The position numbers and the translations under genes are program-made. Below are positions 1 through 11,349 of a stretch of DNA of 64,000 nt, piece after piece. The DNA is from Saxidomus purpurata (Eukaryota; Mollusca; Bivalvia; Venerida; Veneridae), in assembly GCA_022818135.1 (NCBI GenBank), contig JAFMSR010000018.1, forward strand, positions 2,634,268 through 2,698,267. The letters run 5' to 3'. Below the pieces are notes generated by a model. The model saw nothing but the letters and a program-made list of their open reading frames with translations, searched no databases and had not been told where the DNA came from. Each line of letters opens with the position of its first letter. Position 1 is the stretch's first letter.

Positions 1-829
1 TGATATTTTTAACATCTGTGCAATTAATTTGCTTGTTGTTATATTAAATCGTTTTCGCAATATGATAATCATTATATGCTAAACGGAATAAACCTGTTTG
101 GGGATAGCTTCGTTCAACTGAGGAAAATATTCTTTGCAATCTTGTATCTTCCAGTAGAATTTTTCCGATATTGGTCTGAAATTTCAATTAGCGTTAAATT
201 AACGAATCATGGTTCATTCCTGTTATGAAATTATCAATCGTAAATATTTGACAGTAAAAGTGCCGAAAATTGATATCAGAATTTAAAAAAGATGAAATAG
301 AAATTATGTTCGTCCGTACAAGTATTAAGTAACAACACAGACATGTAAATACAACTTAATGTCAATATCATTTGAAAATACTAATTAAAAGTTCGAAGAC
401 TGGGGAATGTAAAAGCTATAATTTTCATTGACTTCTCAGCAAAAACTGTTTAACATTCCTACTTCCTATAGGAAAAATGGAATCCACGATTTGAAGAAGC
501 CACGAAATTGCATGCACAAAACGTTAACAACAGCATCTTTATCTACTTTTGCGATGCCATAACCAATACAAAACTAGATGTACTTGTATGACAAACTTAA
601 TAATCACCACCCAAAATAATTTTATGTTTGGCGCCGAGTATAAAACATTGTCATCTCTTGTGACTAATAATCGCCTGCATTTTTACATAGTTACGTAAAG
701 TTATGCTATGGCCAACACAGTATAAACATTATATGGCCTTGTAACTAATTTTTTCATAAAGCCTATTTCTCTTTTTAAAGCCAATGAAATCACACACTAT
801 TCATGAAATTCTCACGTACCCTTCTTTAT
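1..829. other. AT-rich non-coding stretch
   Basis: I see no gene, RNA gene or clear repeat here. Open frames are short on both strands and base composition is like the rest of the window. The stretch ends where homology to the 19-kb region begins. Confidence 0.6.
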
Positions 830-1345
830 TTTCTCATCACTCTTACTGTGCTTCCTTGATTATGAGAATAAAAGCACTGACATTTAAGAGTATTATAATT
901 ATTAAGGAAATGAAAATCCACACGAGTTCCACTTAAGTTGATGAGAAGTTTGGCGACATTATACTTTTTTGTTTTCCTTATCAGTTGAAGAGGCTTTATC
1001 AGCTTCATTTATCAGATGTTTCTGGTATGAATAATATTCTGCAAAACAGTGCCGTAATAAATATGCTGAAAAATCAGACAATGTCTGTGGAACAGTCATA
1101 TAACAATCAAATACATCGGCTACTAGGACAATAAACTTATAAATTCCACGGTGGTGGAGATATTTTAGTTTGTAAATAATAAAAACGAACATCAGACATA
1201 AGGCATAAGTAACATAACTAATAGATTTGAAGAAACAGCTGGTTTAGTCATTTTCGTAGCCAAAATTTAAGAGCTTGATCCATAAGTAACACACATTCTT
1301 AAGCAAACTTTGAGAGAAGGACGTGCCACTTTAGCACTGCCATTT
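830..1345. repeat. Duplicated block x, copy 1 (matches 19070-19670)
   Basis: This block aligns, with many substitutions and small indels, to about 19070-19670 in the same orientation. Shared runs include the stretch around 1076-1105 (attctgca, atgtctgtggaacagtcatata), the attaaattcca-like stretch at 1136-1160, and an 'agaagga..gccactt' segment near 1313-1335 that matches 19665-19690. Substitutions and indels fall without a codon pattern, so I read it as diverged non-coding duplication, possibly intron or intergenic DNA. Edges are approximate because they were set by eye. Confidence 0.65.
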
Positions 1346-1659
1346 TACTGCCGAATTGTACTGCATGCTTCTATGTAATTGTGTCGTCTTGACCTTTCCA
1401 AAGCAATTTCAAAGTAAACTTATTTTGGCCGGTTTTAAGAGGACGATACATTGACAGATTTTGGTTATAACATATTACACATTCACGGTTTCTTTTGGTA
1501 CATAAAATATTTTTAAGCAGATTGGAAACATTATGCATACCGATTTCTAATATCGCTCTAAACATACTTCATTTATTTTCTTTAAAATCTATTTCCATGA
1601 TTGTGTCAGTACCATTTTATATACATCTGCATCAAAATAAATAAACACAGATGTTAAAC

Positions 1660-2245
1660 TGAGACATAGGTGGGAGTTTAGTTTAGTCAAAGCTAGTCAT
1701 TACAGTTTTAATTTAAACATTGTAATTGTTTTGTATATCCCATAAGCAAAACAAACTTTTTTAATCACTCATTAATGCTTGCAAGAAGGATAAAACAAGA
1801 AGTTTATTATTAATTTTTATGCAGGATATAAGCGTTATATTTTAACGTGAGAGGTTATGAGTAGTTATGTTTTTACAATTACAATTATTATTTAGACGTC
1901 CTTATTCAGTTTTTAGTAGAAGTATTTGCGTGTTGCTAATCCTGGAAAACGAGACACTCTGTGCAGTTGTTGGCACATGAACAATTTACAAATGTAACGT
2001 GTCTGTGAAACATTCACTTTCATATTCATCAAATGGCTCAAATCGGACAATAATCGCGTAACAGATCATACGCAAACCATTGTTTTGCGCGAGCCTTGGT
2101 GGTTTCTTGGTTACAACTTTTTCCGAGTTTGATCCCTGAAAAAGTCATCTGAATTGAGTATATTGGTGAGACAACCGATATCATTTGAATCTCAGTAAGC
2201 CAAGTTGTAAGTAATCTATACTATCTCTCTTACAAGTTATTTGTT
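1660..2245. repeat. Duplicated block y, copy 1 (matches 17160-18010 and 20415-20870)
   Basis: Three copies lie in this window. The best anchor is 'cctggaaaacgagacactct' at about 1942, found again near 17603; the 20.4-kb copy is more decayed. A second anchor, 'ggtggtttcttggttac', occurs near 2098 and 17869, with a decayed form near 20715. A third is 'gacataggtgggagtttag' near 1664, with its partner near 17166. In all three copies the second anchor is followed 20-40 bases later by a B-box-like string (gtttgatcc, gtttgatcc, ggttcgact). This raises the possibility that part of the block derives from an old tRNA-headed SINE. Confidence 0.7.
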
Positions 2246-2404
2246 CCAACGCATATCTGTTATAAATCGAGAAAACGATTAAGGCAAGTTTACAAAATTT
2301 GTTCAACTAAAAAGTCCATTGCTTTTATAAAACGTTACGACATCGTATTTATGATAGGCAACTTACTTTAATATTCTATTTTTTGATAAGGTCTGAGCCT
2401 TTTA

Positions 2405-2680
2405 TCCTAGCCTCGCCACCAGGCTAGATGATAATCTATTTTATTAAACTCAAAGTAAAATACTTTCAGCCGTTTATTCTAACAGGGCTCGATCATCTAC
2501 ATCTTTGGCAACAAAGGGAATGAAATGAGAAAGAAATAGTAAATGTAAGGACTGGATGCCAGTCTACTTTTATCCCTGAAGGGGTGTCTATGGCCAACCC
2601 CAGCATTTCTCCAATAATGCTGTTAAACTTGAGTTTCTTGTCTCAAAGAGGGTTAACTCTCCTAATTGCCCAGGGTTTTA
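2405..2680. other. Cluster of small hairpins, no gene
   Basis: Several short inverted repeats sit in a row. They are tagcct/aggcta (2408-2426), gactgg/ccagtc (2550-2564), ccct/aggg (2574-2583), cagcat/atgctg (2601-2622) and agag/ctct (2647-2660). Each is small enough to arise by chance, but five within 260 bases is unusual for this AT-rich DNA. The 14-mer at 2420-2433 recurs inverted at 8922-8935. It could be a structured RNA or the relic of a short element; I do not recognise it. Confidence 0.3.
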
Positions 2681-2814
2681 AAAGGTAGAGCTGCTACAAA
2701 TTCTGACTTGTTTCATAATAGGCAAACTAGTTCGAATTATTTCATATTAACGATGTTAACAGCGCATTTAATTGGTTTAAATTACATAAAGAACATGAAA
2801 CATGTAAGTATGGT

Positions 2815-2910
2815 AAATGCATCTGAAAACTAAGCGTTTAATAAGCACTTTTAGTTAATTAGTAATTACGTCACCATAGATCTTGGGAATAAATGACACA
2901 CATCAGGTTA
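2815..2910. repeat. Short duplicated block (matches 21080-21175)
   Basis: Shared motifs in the same order are 'gcgtttaataagca' against 'gcgtataagcatt', then 'attacgtcacc' against 'gttacgtcacc', then 'aataaatgaca' against 'aataagtgaca'. The block lies between other blocks of the same duplication and in the same order, so it supports a once continuous duplicated region. Confidence 0.55.
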
Positions 2911-3229
2911 AATAACAAAAAAGGAGGGCTTCAAGCTTTGCTTATATCATTTGATTCCCATTCAAATCGAAACCATTAAATTCCCAAATATCGTTTATTT
3001 CGCTTCATCGAGCACGATTAGGTTTTATGAGCAAATATGATAGTCTCTTCGAACAATTAAGAACGTTTACATTGTTTGTAGAAAGGGAACCAAACATGAT
3101 AATGGCTGCATTTTTGTCGGAAAAAATAAGAACAGCTGTTGTTTTTGCGCAAAAATATTTCGAACTGAGAGAGACAAAATATTCAAGCTGCCTGTGAACT
3201 ATTGTATCTGGATAGACGTTTTAACTTAG

Positions 3230-3460
3230 TCGTCCAATGTACATTGCATTTAATTGGCAAGTTGCTAAGTTTAAATGCAGAAGGCATGTTAGTTCCTAAA
3301 TGTTTTACTAGTAGGTGCGTTCTTCAATTAATACAGTTCGAGCGTAATAATAATGTTGACATTCACTGTAAACAGTTCCCATTTCATATGATGCACGTCT
3401 GCTTTGTACTTTGAAAATAATTCTAAAAATATATGTTCACCAGCATATTAATAAGGTATT
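3230..3460. repeat. Duplicated block (matches 18555-18760)
   Basis: It aligns in the same orientation to 18555-18760. Anchors are 'taataat.atgttgacat' near 3345, 'gatgca..tctgctttgtactttga' near 3390-3413 and 'tatatgttcaccagc' near 3431. It abuts the inverted-repeat element that starts at 3463. The 18.7-kb copy lacks that element, so the element inserted after the duplication or was lost from the second copy. Confidence 0.65.
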
Positions 3461-3462
3461 AT

Positions 3463-3903
3463 TTAAAGTGACATTATGCTCATCTTAATACACATAGTGT
3501 ATTTTTGGTGACAGTTCTATTAAAGCAATTTTCGGTTGCTGTGCATTTAAATGTGTTAAACTAATGATAATGCCGTATTAGTATTTGAAGTTGGTGCTTT
3601 AGAAATATAGACATTGGACAAATAATAGTTCCTTTCTTCGCAGTGATCTCCCTTGTGTTGTTGTAGTTGTTGGTAGAGATTTCGGCAGTGGAAGGGAAGC
3701 AACTCCTGCTTGCAGTTCTTTTGTTTTTAATTGACTCTCCCAGTCAAAATAGGAAAAGTAATATTTGGAAAGTTATTATTTCGTACTGGTAGCAGGAAGA
3801 GTTTGGTGTATTTGGTTAAAAGCTATTATATTCTCTACCCTTTTTACACACACCTGTTTCAGGTGGATTTTTCTTGAAAAAAATGTACATAATTCTACTT
3901 TGA
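3463..3903 (+). mobile_element. TTAA-type MITE, family 1, copy 1
   Basis: This 441-bp segment is the reverse complement of 29166-29588, with similarity along its whole length. The left end reads TTAAAGTGACATTATGC. The right end, read inward, is the degenerate TCAAAGTAGAATTATG. The better-preserved copy at 29 kb ends in TTAA on both sides. I infer a non-autonomous DNA transposon with TTAA target duplications, as in piggyBac-like elements, although the terminal bases are not the usual piggyBac CCC. It holds no transposase. An indel relative to the other copy lies near 3655-3680. Confidence 0.7.
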
Positions 3904-4149
3904 CATCATAGTAGAAATCAGGAAACAATATACTAACATTCATATACGTACATTTTCGATAAAGTTTCACATACATGTATTGCCTTGGTGAAAAACGATG
4001 AAAGGCTTCTAATCCGCGTTCATCGTCATCTAGGTCATTTCAGTGAAGAAAGCTGTCTATTGGAATGCCACCATCTCACCTTTTGCGGCCATGCAACTTC
4101 TTTTCCAGGATTTCCAAGACGATAAATGTATTAAATTCATAGATTAGAA

Positions 4150-4290
4150 AACCGACATTTATTTTGTATCAGTCAACACAGACATTAGACTAACACTTAC
4201 TAAATCGGAAATGGGCGAAATAGTAGTTAAAGACGGTCTTAGTAAACCATTGATAGCAATAAAGTGAAGTGCAACATGAGTATTTCTGTA
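4150..4290. repeat. Short duplicated block (matches 19980-20080)
   Basis: Shared strings are 'attagactaacac' (about 4184 and 19986) and 'gtaaaccattgata' (about 4242 and 20054), the same distance apart in both copies. It is an ancient paralogous fragment of the 1-6-kb duplication. The 106-codon minus-strand frame across this block is not preserved in the copy and was not called. Confidence 0.55.
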
Positions 4291-4489
4291 TTGTATACCA
4301 CACATTAATTTGTTTATTTGCCGCAGCAATAAAACCAAGGGTGTTGTTTCTGCAAATGTATCATCTAAATCTAAATTATCTACGAACCGAAATAAGAGTG
4401 ATCTTACTGCACAACAATAAGTACAGTAGGAGAACATAGAACTGATATAAAATTTGAAATCTAATTTTAATACAAACATTTTTGTCTCT

Positions 4490-4760
4490 CATATCCTGCA
4501 ATCGAAGATTAAAGTCTTTCAAATTTAATGCTAGGACTTAAACGCTTGGTCGCGGATATACGTGCACGCCGTTTTCATCTGTTGATGACGTAAGCACGTA
4601 TGAACATAATATTAATACATACTCACACTCACACTAAACAATGCACCGAGTTTACTACTGACTTAAACATTGAATTCTCAATTAACCCAATACATAAATT
4701 AAATAGCCACTTGCTCGTAAAAGAACAATTTTGATATGTCTGTTGAAAGGAGGATCGGCA
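4490..4760. repeat. Duplicated block (matches 22355-22610)
   Basis: It aligns to 22355-22610. Anchors are 'aaagtctttcaa', 'atgctagg.cttaa', 'tgcaccgag', and 'aagtagccacctg' against 'aatagccacttg', all in the same order and orientation. It runs directly into the tandem repeat at 4960, just as its partner runs into the tandem repeat at 22640. The two regions are therefore copies of one larger segment. Confidence 0.65.
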
Positions 4761-4959
4761 ATAATTTAATAGGAGTATCACTTAGCGCAATCAAATGCCC
4801 CCAAAATCGTGCCGTATCGCAAGAAATGGCTTCTCCCGTAACAATATCGTGTTTATGTTAACCTAAATATATGATTATAATTTGTCAAACGCAAACTTGA
4901 ATCCAGCATGTGGCTTAGCAGTTAAAAAGTGGCAACGGAACATGGTAAACATTTAATGG

Positions 4960-5975
4960 GTCACGAAAACCCGTGAAGGGGTTATGGAGAGATATTTTAA
5001 TAATTTGATTTTGATGATGACATAGTAGAGATTACTAGACACGTAATATGTACTACACATTGTCTGACCTTAACATTTGACCTCATTGTTTTAGAAGGTG
5101 TCAAGCATAAAGTGGCATGACGTGTGACCCCTGAGTGTTACATAGACTTTGATCGCCTCAACGAGATAATATCTTGACGAACATGTCAAGAACAACCTTC
5201 TACAAGTTTGAGATTCATACTATCATTACCTTTGACCCCTATGCATGCTATTACCTTGAGCTAGAAGAGTTTAGCATATTATCTCGAGATTAACATTTGA
5301 ACCAGAATCCTTCATGGGATTCCGGGGATATGAATCAGATATGAAAAATAAACGACTCCTAAGAATGACGTTGACCTTGAGCTGGTGTGGTGGAAGCATG
5401 TTTTCTTCACATTGTCTCAATGACCTTGATCAAGCGGGACTGAAACATAATTTATGCGCAATGTCTTGATGAAATAAACATTTGAACGAAGTTTCATGAA
5501 AATCCGTCAAGTGTAAAGAGATGTAGAACGGACACAAAAATCTAATGACCAAAAGGCTTCACCTTGACCTTTATCCAGTGTGTTTTGAATATGGGCTCTG
5601 CACGTTGCCTTGATAAAATGCACATTTGATCACAGAATCATGAAATTCCTTGCAGGAATAAAAGAGATATGTATTGGATATCGCAGTAAAACATATGACA
5701 TGTAATTATGACGTTGACGCAGCGGGTTTGAATACGGATCAGCACGGCGTCCTTTGACCCAGATTGTTTGCAAATCATTAAAGGGGTCCCGGTATATTGA
5801 GCGGAGACAAATAAACCAATTACCCCTTGTGTGAACTTGACTCAGCCGAGTGTAAAAATCCCGTCGGCATCTTGATGAGATATATATTTTACTTACTTAA
5901 CCTGCTAGTAAGTTTCAAAAATATTCTTCAAAGGGTGAAGGAGATATGGAGTGGACACGGAAACTAATAGACTGA
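4960..5975. repeat. Degenerate ~160-bp 'tgaccttgagc' tandem repeat
   Basis: Units of roughly 150-170 bp recur with strong divergence. Each carries a string like 'gaccttgagctgg', then 'cacattgtcttgatgagatg', then 'aacatttgacc.aagtttcatgaaaatcc', then 'aaggagatatggagcggacac'. Recognisable units begin near 5060, 5220, 5370, 5560 and 5700. I know repeats of this type as common in bivalve genomes. The paralogous array lies at 22640-23490. There is no coding potential. Confidence 0.7.
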
Positions 5976-5989
5976 ACAACAAGACTTCA

Positions 5990-6060
5990 TTGGCATTGGC
6001 ACTGGCACGCTGTTCAGACATGCGTTTGAAGAAAATGATCTGCTCGTTGTAGGGAACGCC
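5990..6060. repeat. Short direct repeat (partner at 7150-7210)
   Basis: 'ttggcactggcacgctgttcag' here corresponds to 'ttggcattgggacgctgttcag' at about 7154, followed in both by a t/a-c-g-t-t-t string and a 'ctcgtt' string. The two copies are about 1.16 kb apart. This is probably a fragment of an interspersed repeat that I cannot name. Confidence 0.45.
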
Positions 6061-6079
6061 CTTTTAAGTATCAATCGGT

Positions 6080-7030
6080 GTTGTATTGTCGTTAAGCATT
6101 CCTTTTACAGTCAGTTTTAAGTGTTTGCGTGATAGTGATTTCTAATTGCAAATGTAGCTGGTTTCAATTTTTGGGTGGATATCCCTTTTTAATTAAGTAT
6201 TAATTATTTCCACTTTTGACCATGCCCCTTTTTGGCTGTGACAGATTAAACCGTAATATGTACTATCATGCAAATTTATGAGTATAACACCGGCGGTCGA
6301 GAATGTAAGACTCAGTTGTTTGAAAAGCTTACTATTTAAGACAACAAAGATCATATAAAATAGCTAATGACATAATCAACTAAACCCATGTTAATGTGAA
6401 AGTCTGTCTAATGCGTCTGCAAGATGATAGCTGATCAAAGCATCCACCTGCTACACACAAAGCATGTAGATTATCGAAATTAATCCGCTTTAAAATAGAT
6501 TTCTGCTGCAAATACATACACATTAGGATACTGGGAAATTATTGATGGCGCTATGATCATTCATTTAACGCATAATATATAATTTTAATAACACATAAAA
6601 CCCTAGTAGAAACAGAGAAGAATACAATTTAACATTTAGACTAATCTAAGTTTTTTTGAAGACAGTGTTTTGCATATTTTGCTCAACAAGCAATATTTTT
6701 TTCTAAATACTTTATCCACACCAGCAGGATTGCATGTTGATTGTTGGATCGGTAAAAACGTGCGGGGGGGAAAGTCGTGCTATGTATCCAACGTGTTTTG
6801 AAGATAGATCACGAGTGAAAGAATGTGTTGTGTCCAATAGTTTAAAATTAAAAATCGAAATACCTCATACATTCAAACATTTCCGAAGAAAGAAAGCGAA
6901 ACATATTAATAATGCACGACCATTACAACAAATTCCAACTTAAGCCTACAATTCTTTTGCAAACATGGCTGCAAACGTTTCCTAACTCTAAAAGACCAAA
7001 TATACTTTTTAACAAACTGACCTGATTCAA
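6080..7030. other. No recognisable feature
   Basis: AT-rich sequence with no repeat partner that I could find in this window. A 69-codon plus-strand frame at 6734-6943 begins with ATG but has no recognisable motif and is within chance length. Confidence 0.5.
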
Positions 7031-7033
7031 TAA

Positions 7034-7108
7034 CAATTTCTTGCCAGACGCAACTTTTCAGTTAATACAGGTAATAGTAACTGAAAAGTTGCGCCTGGCA
7101 AGAAATTG
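7034..7108. repeat. 30-bp near-perfect hairpin
   Basis: The left arm 7034-7063 and right arm 7079-7108 are reverse complements over 30 bases with a single mismatch (A at 7048 against C at 7094). The loop is 15 nt. The stem is more GC-rich than its surroundings. It may be a fold-back mini-element, the product of a template switch during replication, or a small-RNA precursor. Nothing here proves that it is transcribed. Confidence 0.85.
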
Positions 7109-7593
7109 ACAGTCAAACAAGATTTAATGACTAACTACGTCCTAATCTTTGTTTTGGCATTGGGACGCTGTTCAGTTATACGTTTTTCCGGGAAGCCTTT
7201 TCTCGTTTTCATAAACTACAGCACTTATTGTTTCGTAGAGATAATTCGGTATATCAAATCGGCGTATTAAATTAGATCCGGTCTGTGTATAAAATAAGAT
7301 CTTTTTGTCTCATAAAACAGGGACAAACATGCTGATAGCTGTTAGCAAAACATTCGCAGCAGCTCTCATAAATGGTAATAGTTTAAAAATTTACATTTAA
7401 CTTTGCAAAACATCGGATTTACTGTAAGCTTCTGAGATGTTATGCTAATAACTGTCATGAAATAACATAGAAATAAATATGTTTTATAAATATAAAATGA
7501 TTTATGTGTTTACATTTCGTTTGGTAAACGGTTAGGCTATGAGTCATAAAAGCCTGCACGTATATTGCCTCAGCATCCAATCAGGATAACTCT

Positions 7594-7661
7594 TCTGATC
7601 ACATGTGCTAAGCGCTCCAACCAGTGGTTGGAACATCAGTCTTTGTTTGGATGTGGTCAGA
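7594..7661. repeat. Two-level stem-loop
   Basis: The outer arms tctgatcacat (7594-7604) and atgtggtcaga (7651-7661) pair over 11 bases with one G-T wobble. Inside lies the palindrome ccaaccagtggttgg (7617-7631), giving a nested 7-bp stem. The surrounding sequence is richer in GC than the flanks. I do not recognise it as any RNA family. Confidence 0.4.
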
Positions 7662-7669
7662 TGACCAGC

Positions 7670-10650
7670 ACAAAGATGTAGAATAATTTGCGATTATAAA
7701 AAAACTAAAAGTCACCGCCGCCCCTGCATCCGTCCTCTTTACGACAGAACAACTTTTTGATAGTTATCAATTTGTTACATTATTATAATTATTATATTCT
7801 TTGTTAACCATTCTTCATGTTGTAGCAGTATTAGTTCTGGTATGTTTGCGGTTTTTGTCGCCCAGATTTAGAAAACCATTCTTCAATTATAACAGTTATA
7901 TTGATTCTGGTATTTTAAAATAAATACACATTATTCATTTCTAGAAGTTGTTGAGTTTTCTATACATAGTGATACCACTCAGGAACATTTGAGGAAACAA
8001 CATAACATAAATATATAATACAAGTGCGCGGTATGGCTAGAAGGCTGTAAAGCTAGAGGCCCTTAGCGGAAGCAATAACATTTATAAGACTTAGTTTCTT
8101 AATTATATAATAATAATAACAGAATAAAATCTCTATTGAACGGGTAACAGTACCTGTGTGCATATAAAATCATATTATCACGATGTTAAACATTGTTTTC
8201 ACTTGTTCTTCCTTGTGCAGCATCATGTCACAATATCTGAGTGTTCTCTCGGTATTTGTTTTTCAATAACAGCTATCATTTGTTAGGGTATACTATCAAT
8301 TTACTCTTACCCTTTCATTCGCCTTTAGTTTGTGACCATCTTCTCTCTTTTTTATCAAAATGTTAACACCCTTCCCCGCCAAAACTGTGATATGTTCTAG
8401 CCCCATTAGAAAAAACGACTGAAAGTATTATGCTTAAAGTCATAATGAAACATATATTGATTGTTAAGTGTAAGTGAATAAGAGAAGTACTTTGTACAAA
8501 TATTATGAATCAACGAAATTGAAGTCGCTGAACAACAAAACATATATTTACTCGATTGCTGGATGTAGTCTGAATGGGTGCAGCAGTAATTGCCTATACA
8601 TGCATAACTAACATAATAACAAATACATCAGTTTATATGTTTAATAAATTTTCTTCGTTCTGATGCCATGTATAAACATTTGACATGTCTCATCTGTTAT
8701 ATTTTCTTTGAACACAGGAATGTAGTTAGTTGAGATCTTCAATTATAGTCATTGCTTTTGTGCAAGTCAAACATATGAATCGTAATATATAAACTACTTT
8801 CTTACTCGTATTACAGCAAACTCCGGAAAGGCAAAAAAACATCATGGGGGATTTGGCAATGACTTATTTCAAACACTGTTAGAATCCCCGTTGTGATTCT
8901 CTTGTATAACGCTTTTTTTGTTATCATCTAGCCTGACGACTAGGTTCCTTTGAGTGCAGTTCTACCCTCTTCTAACACAATCAATAACGTCTTCATGAAA
9001 ACTGACAACCAATGTTTAAGCTCAGCTAATATTACAGTTAATCGTAAACTTTGCTAAACAAATGTACTAGTCTTTACATTTTACATATTTTCTGGAAATT
9101 CTATTTGAAAGATTCTTCAGTATGATTGTCTTTTTGTTATTATTTCTGTGTGGAATATAGGTCTACTTCATCTTCTATTTGCAAATTGCCGATTTAGCTA
9201 ATTCTATCTGTGTTGCACTAATGCTTGAACCGAAAACTAAATATTTAATAACATTCATTCTGCAAAAATCCAAATGCATGCACATAATTATTAAAAGGGA
9301 GGCAGTGATTAAATATTGAATCAGGTGGTTAATAAGTTACAAAGTAACAAAATACAAGTAATTTACCGAGATATTTCTCATAAAAGCAAATACCTAATCT
9401 GAGAATTAGGCTGATCCGAAAAGTTACTTTAACACATTGATTGCACTGCACCATCTCTGATGCAATATAGATTGCGTGGTGGGGAAGACTTTGTTGCAAT
9501 GTGTGCGTAAAAAAGAAAAAGCATAAGCAGAAAATTGCAGCGTTCTGTTAATGGTGTCAGCTCGCTTTAAAGTTTCTTCGGTTACTTCGGATCATTTCTT
9601 TTTTATATGCGATTGTTTGTAACAATTAGAATGATTTTCGGCAATTCTTACGGATAATACTGGAAGGCGCCACGTCATGTTTGAGAAAAGTTTGTTGACT
9701 GAGGATGAACGACAAATCCTGAAACAAGGATTGAAAAAATGTTATGAATGCTATATTCTATTACTTGAAATTAAGACAACACAAATTACGGAGAATTTAA
9801 CATTGTAGCACTGATATGTTGACAATAATCTTTAAAATTGTTATATGACACTTTGATGGACTGATATTGTATTCAAAGGAACAAACGGTCCTTACGTAAA
9901 TTACTTTAATTCAGTTAGACACTTCTTTGACACTTACTTGATTATATTTATAGTTCCTTGCAACTTGCAAGATCTCCAAGATAGTGTATGTCTTGTGTTT
10001 ACTTTTGACAAAATAATAGTAAAAAAGCATCGTTGAAGTTGCAGTTATGTGATATTTTGCAGAGAAAGAACACACAACATGGCATAAAAACAATTGCTGT
10101 GACCAAGCCAAGTCTGCGTCGTATGCTTACGAATAGCTTTGTTTTTGTTTGACTTACAGATAATGCAGGGAATCTGTCAACGACCAGAACGTCTAAAATG
10201 AATGTTAAAACAATAAACAATTGCAGCACGCAACCGTTTACACTAAACATACTTTATTGGGAAAGGAACAATTTCGAATCGTTCCTGTTACTTTATGTTG
10301 TATAAAACAACAGTGAATTATTCCTTTAAGCTCATTGAGTTCGAGTGCTGCTTTCGATAGATATCTATTAAAACCTTAAAAATATTAAATATATATACAA
10401 AAGCTTACGGCAGCCAATACGTGTGACGAATGTTACCTATCGTTACAATAGGAGAAAACCATAGTACGAGAAAAATTCTAACGATATTTAAAAAAATTCC
10501 TATTGACACGTATCAGGTTCCGCACGTCATATTTGAATTAGGTTCTAAAAGAGCAGAAAGGCAACAGCTGACATGCATATCAAACTGTCTCCAGCTAGTC
10601 CCATACCCGAGTCTCTTATTTTCAGTATCAGTAAACACTTTATATACTAC
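7670..10650. other. No gene or clear repeat
   Basis: Ordinary AT-rich sequence. The only item noted is a 14-mer at 8922-8935 that is the inverse of 2420-2433. Short minus-strand frames near 9911-10250 overlap one another in different frames and look like chance. Confidence 0.5.
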
Positions 10651-10656
10651 TTAAAA

Positions 10657-10697
10657 CATATGAGGTCTCTGGGGTCACGACATTACCTCCTCATATG
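10657..10697. repeat. 9-bp inverted repeat
   Basis: catatgagg (10657-10665) and cctcatatg (10689-10697) are exact reverse complements with a 23-nt loop. It is small and could be chance. Confidence 0.35.
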
Positions 10698-11002
10698 ACA
10701 TTAGTACTGGTTATTGGTTTTTTCAGGAAGCGGACTCGAGAGTGATTTGATAAGTTTCAAGTTTTCTTTCGATCGAGCAAAATGCTTATAAACTAAACTA
10801 AATGTGAATCATAGGAAAGAAATTCAAATTCAGTCCTGTTCAAACATAGAATGGTAAGTGAGGCTGTTACTAATGAAATGGTTACGAAATTATTGCCAGT
10901 CAACCCTTAGGAACTGATAAGCTTTGCCATCGCCGCTGTACGATTGCTCCCAGTGCTTTTGCTTGTCTAACGACGTAATTACTTTGTAATCGTAACCGAA
11001 AA

Positions 11003-11068
11003 AAAAAGTTATTTCGACCAAGTGTGACCTTATAAAAGTGCTGCTGGATTGAGGTCGAAATACTTTTT
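11003..11068. repeat. ~16-bp imperfect hairpin
   Basis: aaaaagttatttcgacc (11003-11019) pairs with ggtcgaaatacttttt (11053-11068) with one bulged T. The loop is 33 nt. There is no sign of function; it may be the end of an old inverted-repeat element. Confidence 0.4.
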
Positions 11069-11288
11069 AATCTTTAATCTTAAGTATCTGCCCAAAATTG
11101 ATTGCAGCATTTTCAACTGTTTCCGCAGAGCAGCAGTTGTTTTGGAACAAGAGTAAAACTATCTTGGCAGCTCAGTATTTGTTGAAGATATATGCCAGTA
11201 AATGTCCAGGTCTCTATTAAGATAAAACAATAACACCATAATACATAAAGGAGAATATTTGCATAACATTCAAGGTAAAACAAAAACT

Positions 11289-11345
11289 AGTACAGTCAAC
11301 CCTGTCTTAAGCAGTAAGCCTTGACATAGAGTTGACCATTAGCAA
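11289..11345. repeat. Possible relic of a molluscan transposon end
   Basis: The string 'gtacagtcaaccctgtctta' resembles a terminal sequence that I associate with abundant mollusc DNA elements. No opposite end was found nearby, and the similarity is from memory. Confidence 0.25.
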
Positions 11346-11349
11346 AAGT

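Noticed and set aside
4159..4479. 106-codon minus-strand frame
   Set aside because: It is not open in the duplicated copy at 20 kb and has no recognisable domain.
7034..7108. Confident miRNA gene call
   Set aside because: The stem is suitable, but there is no expression evidence and no known seed family that I recognise. It is kept as a hairpin only.
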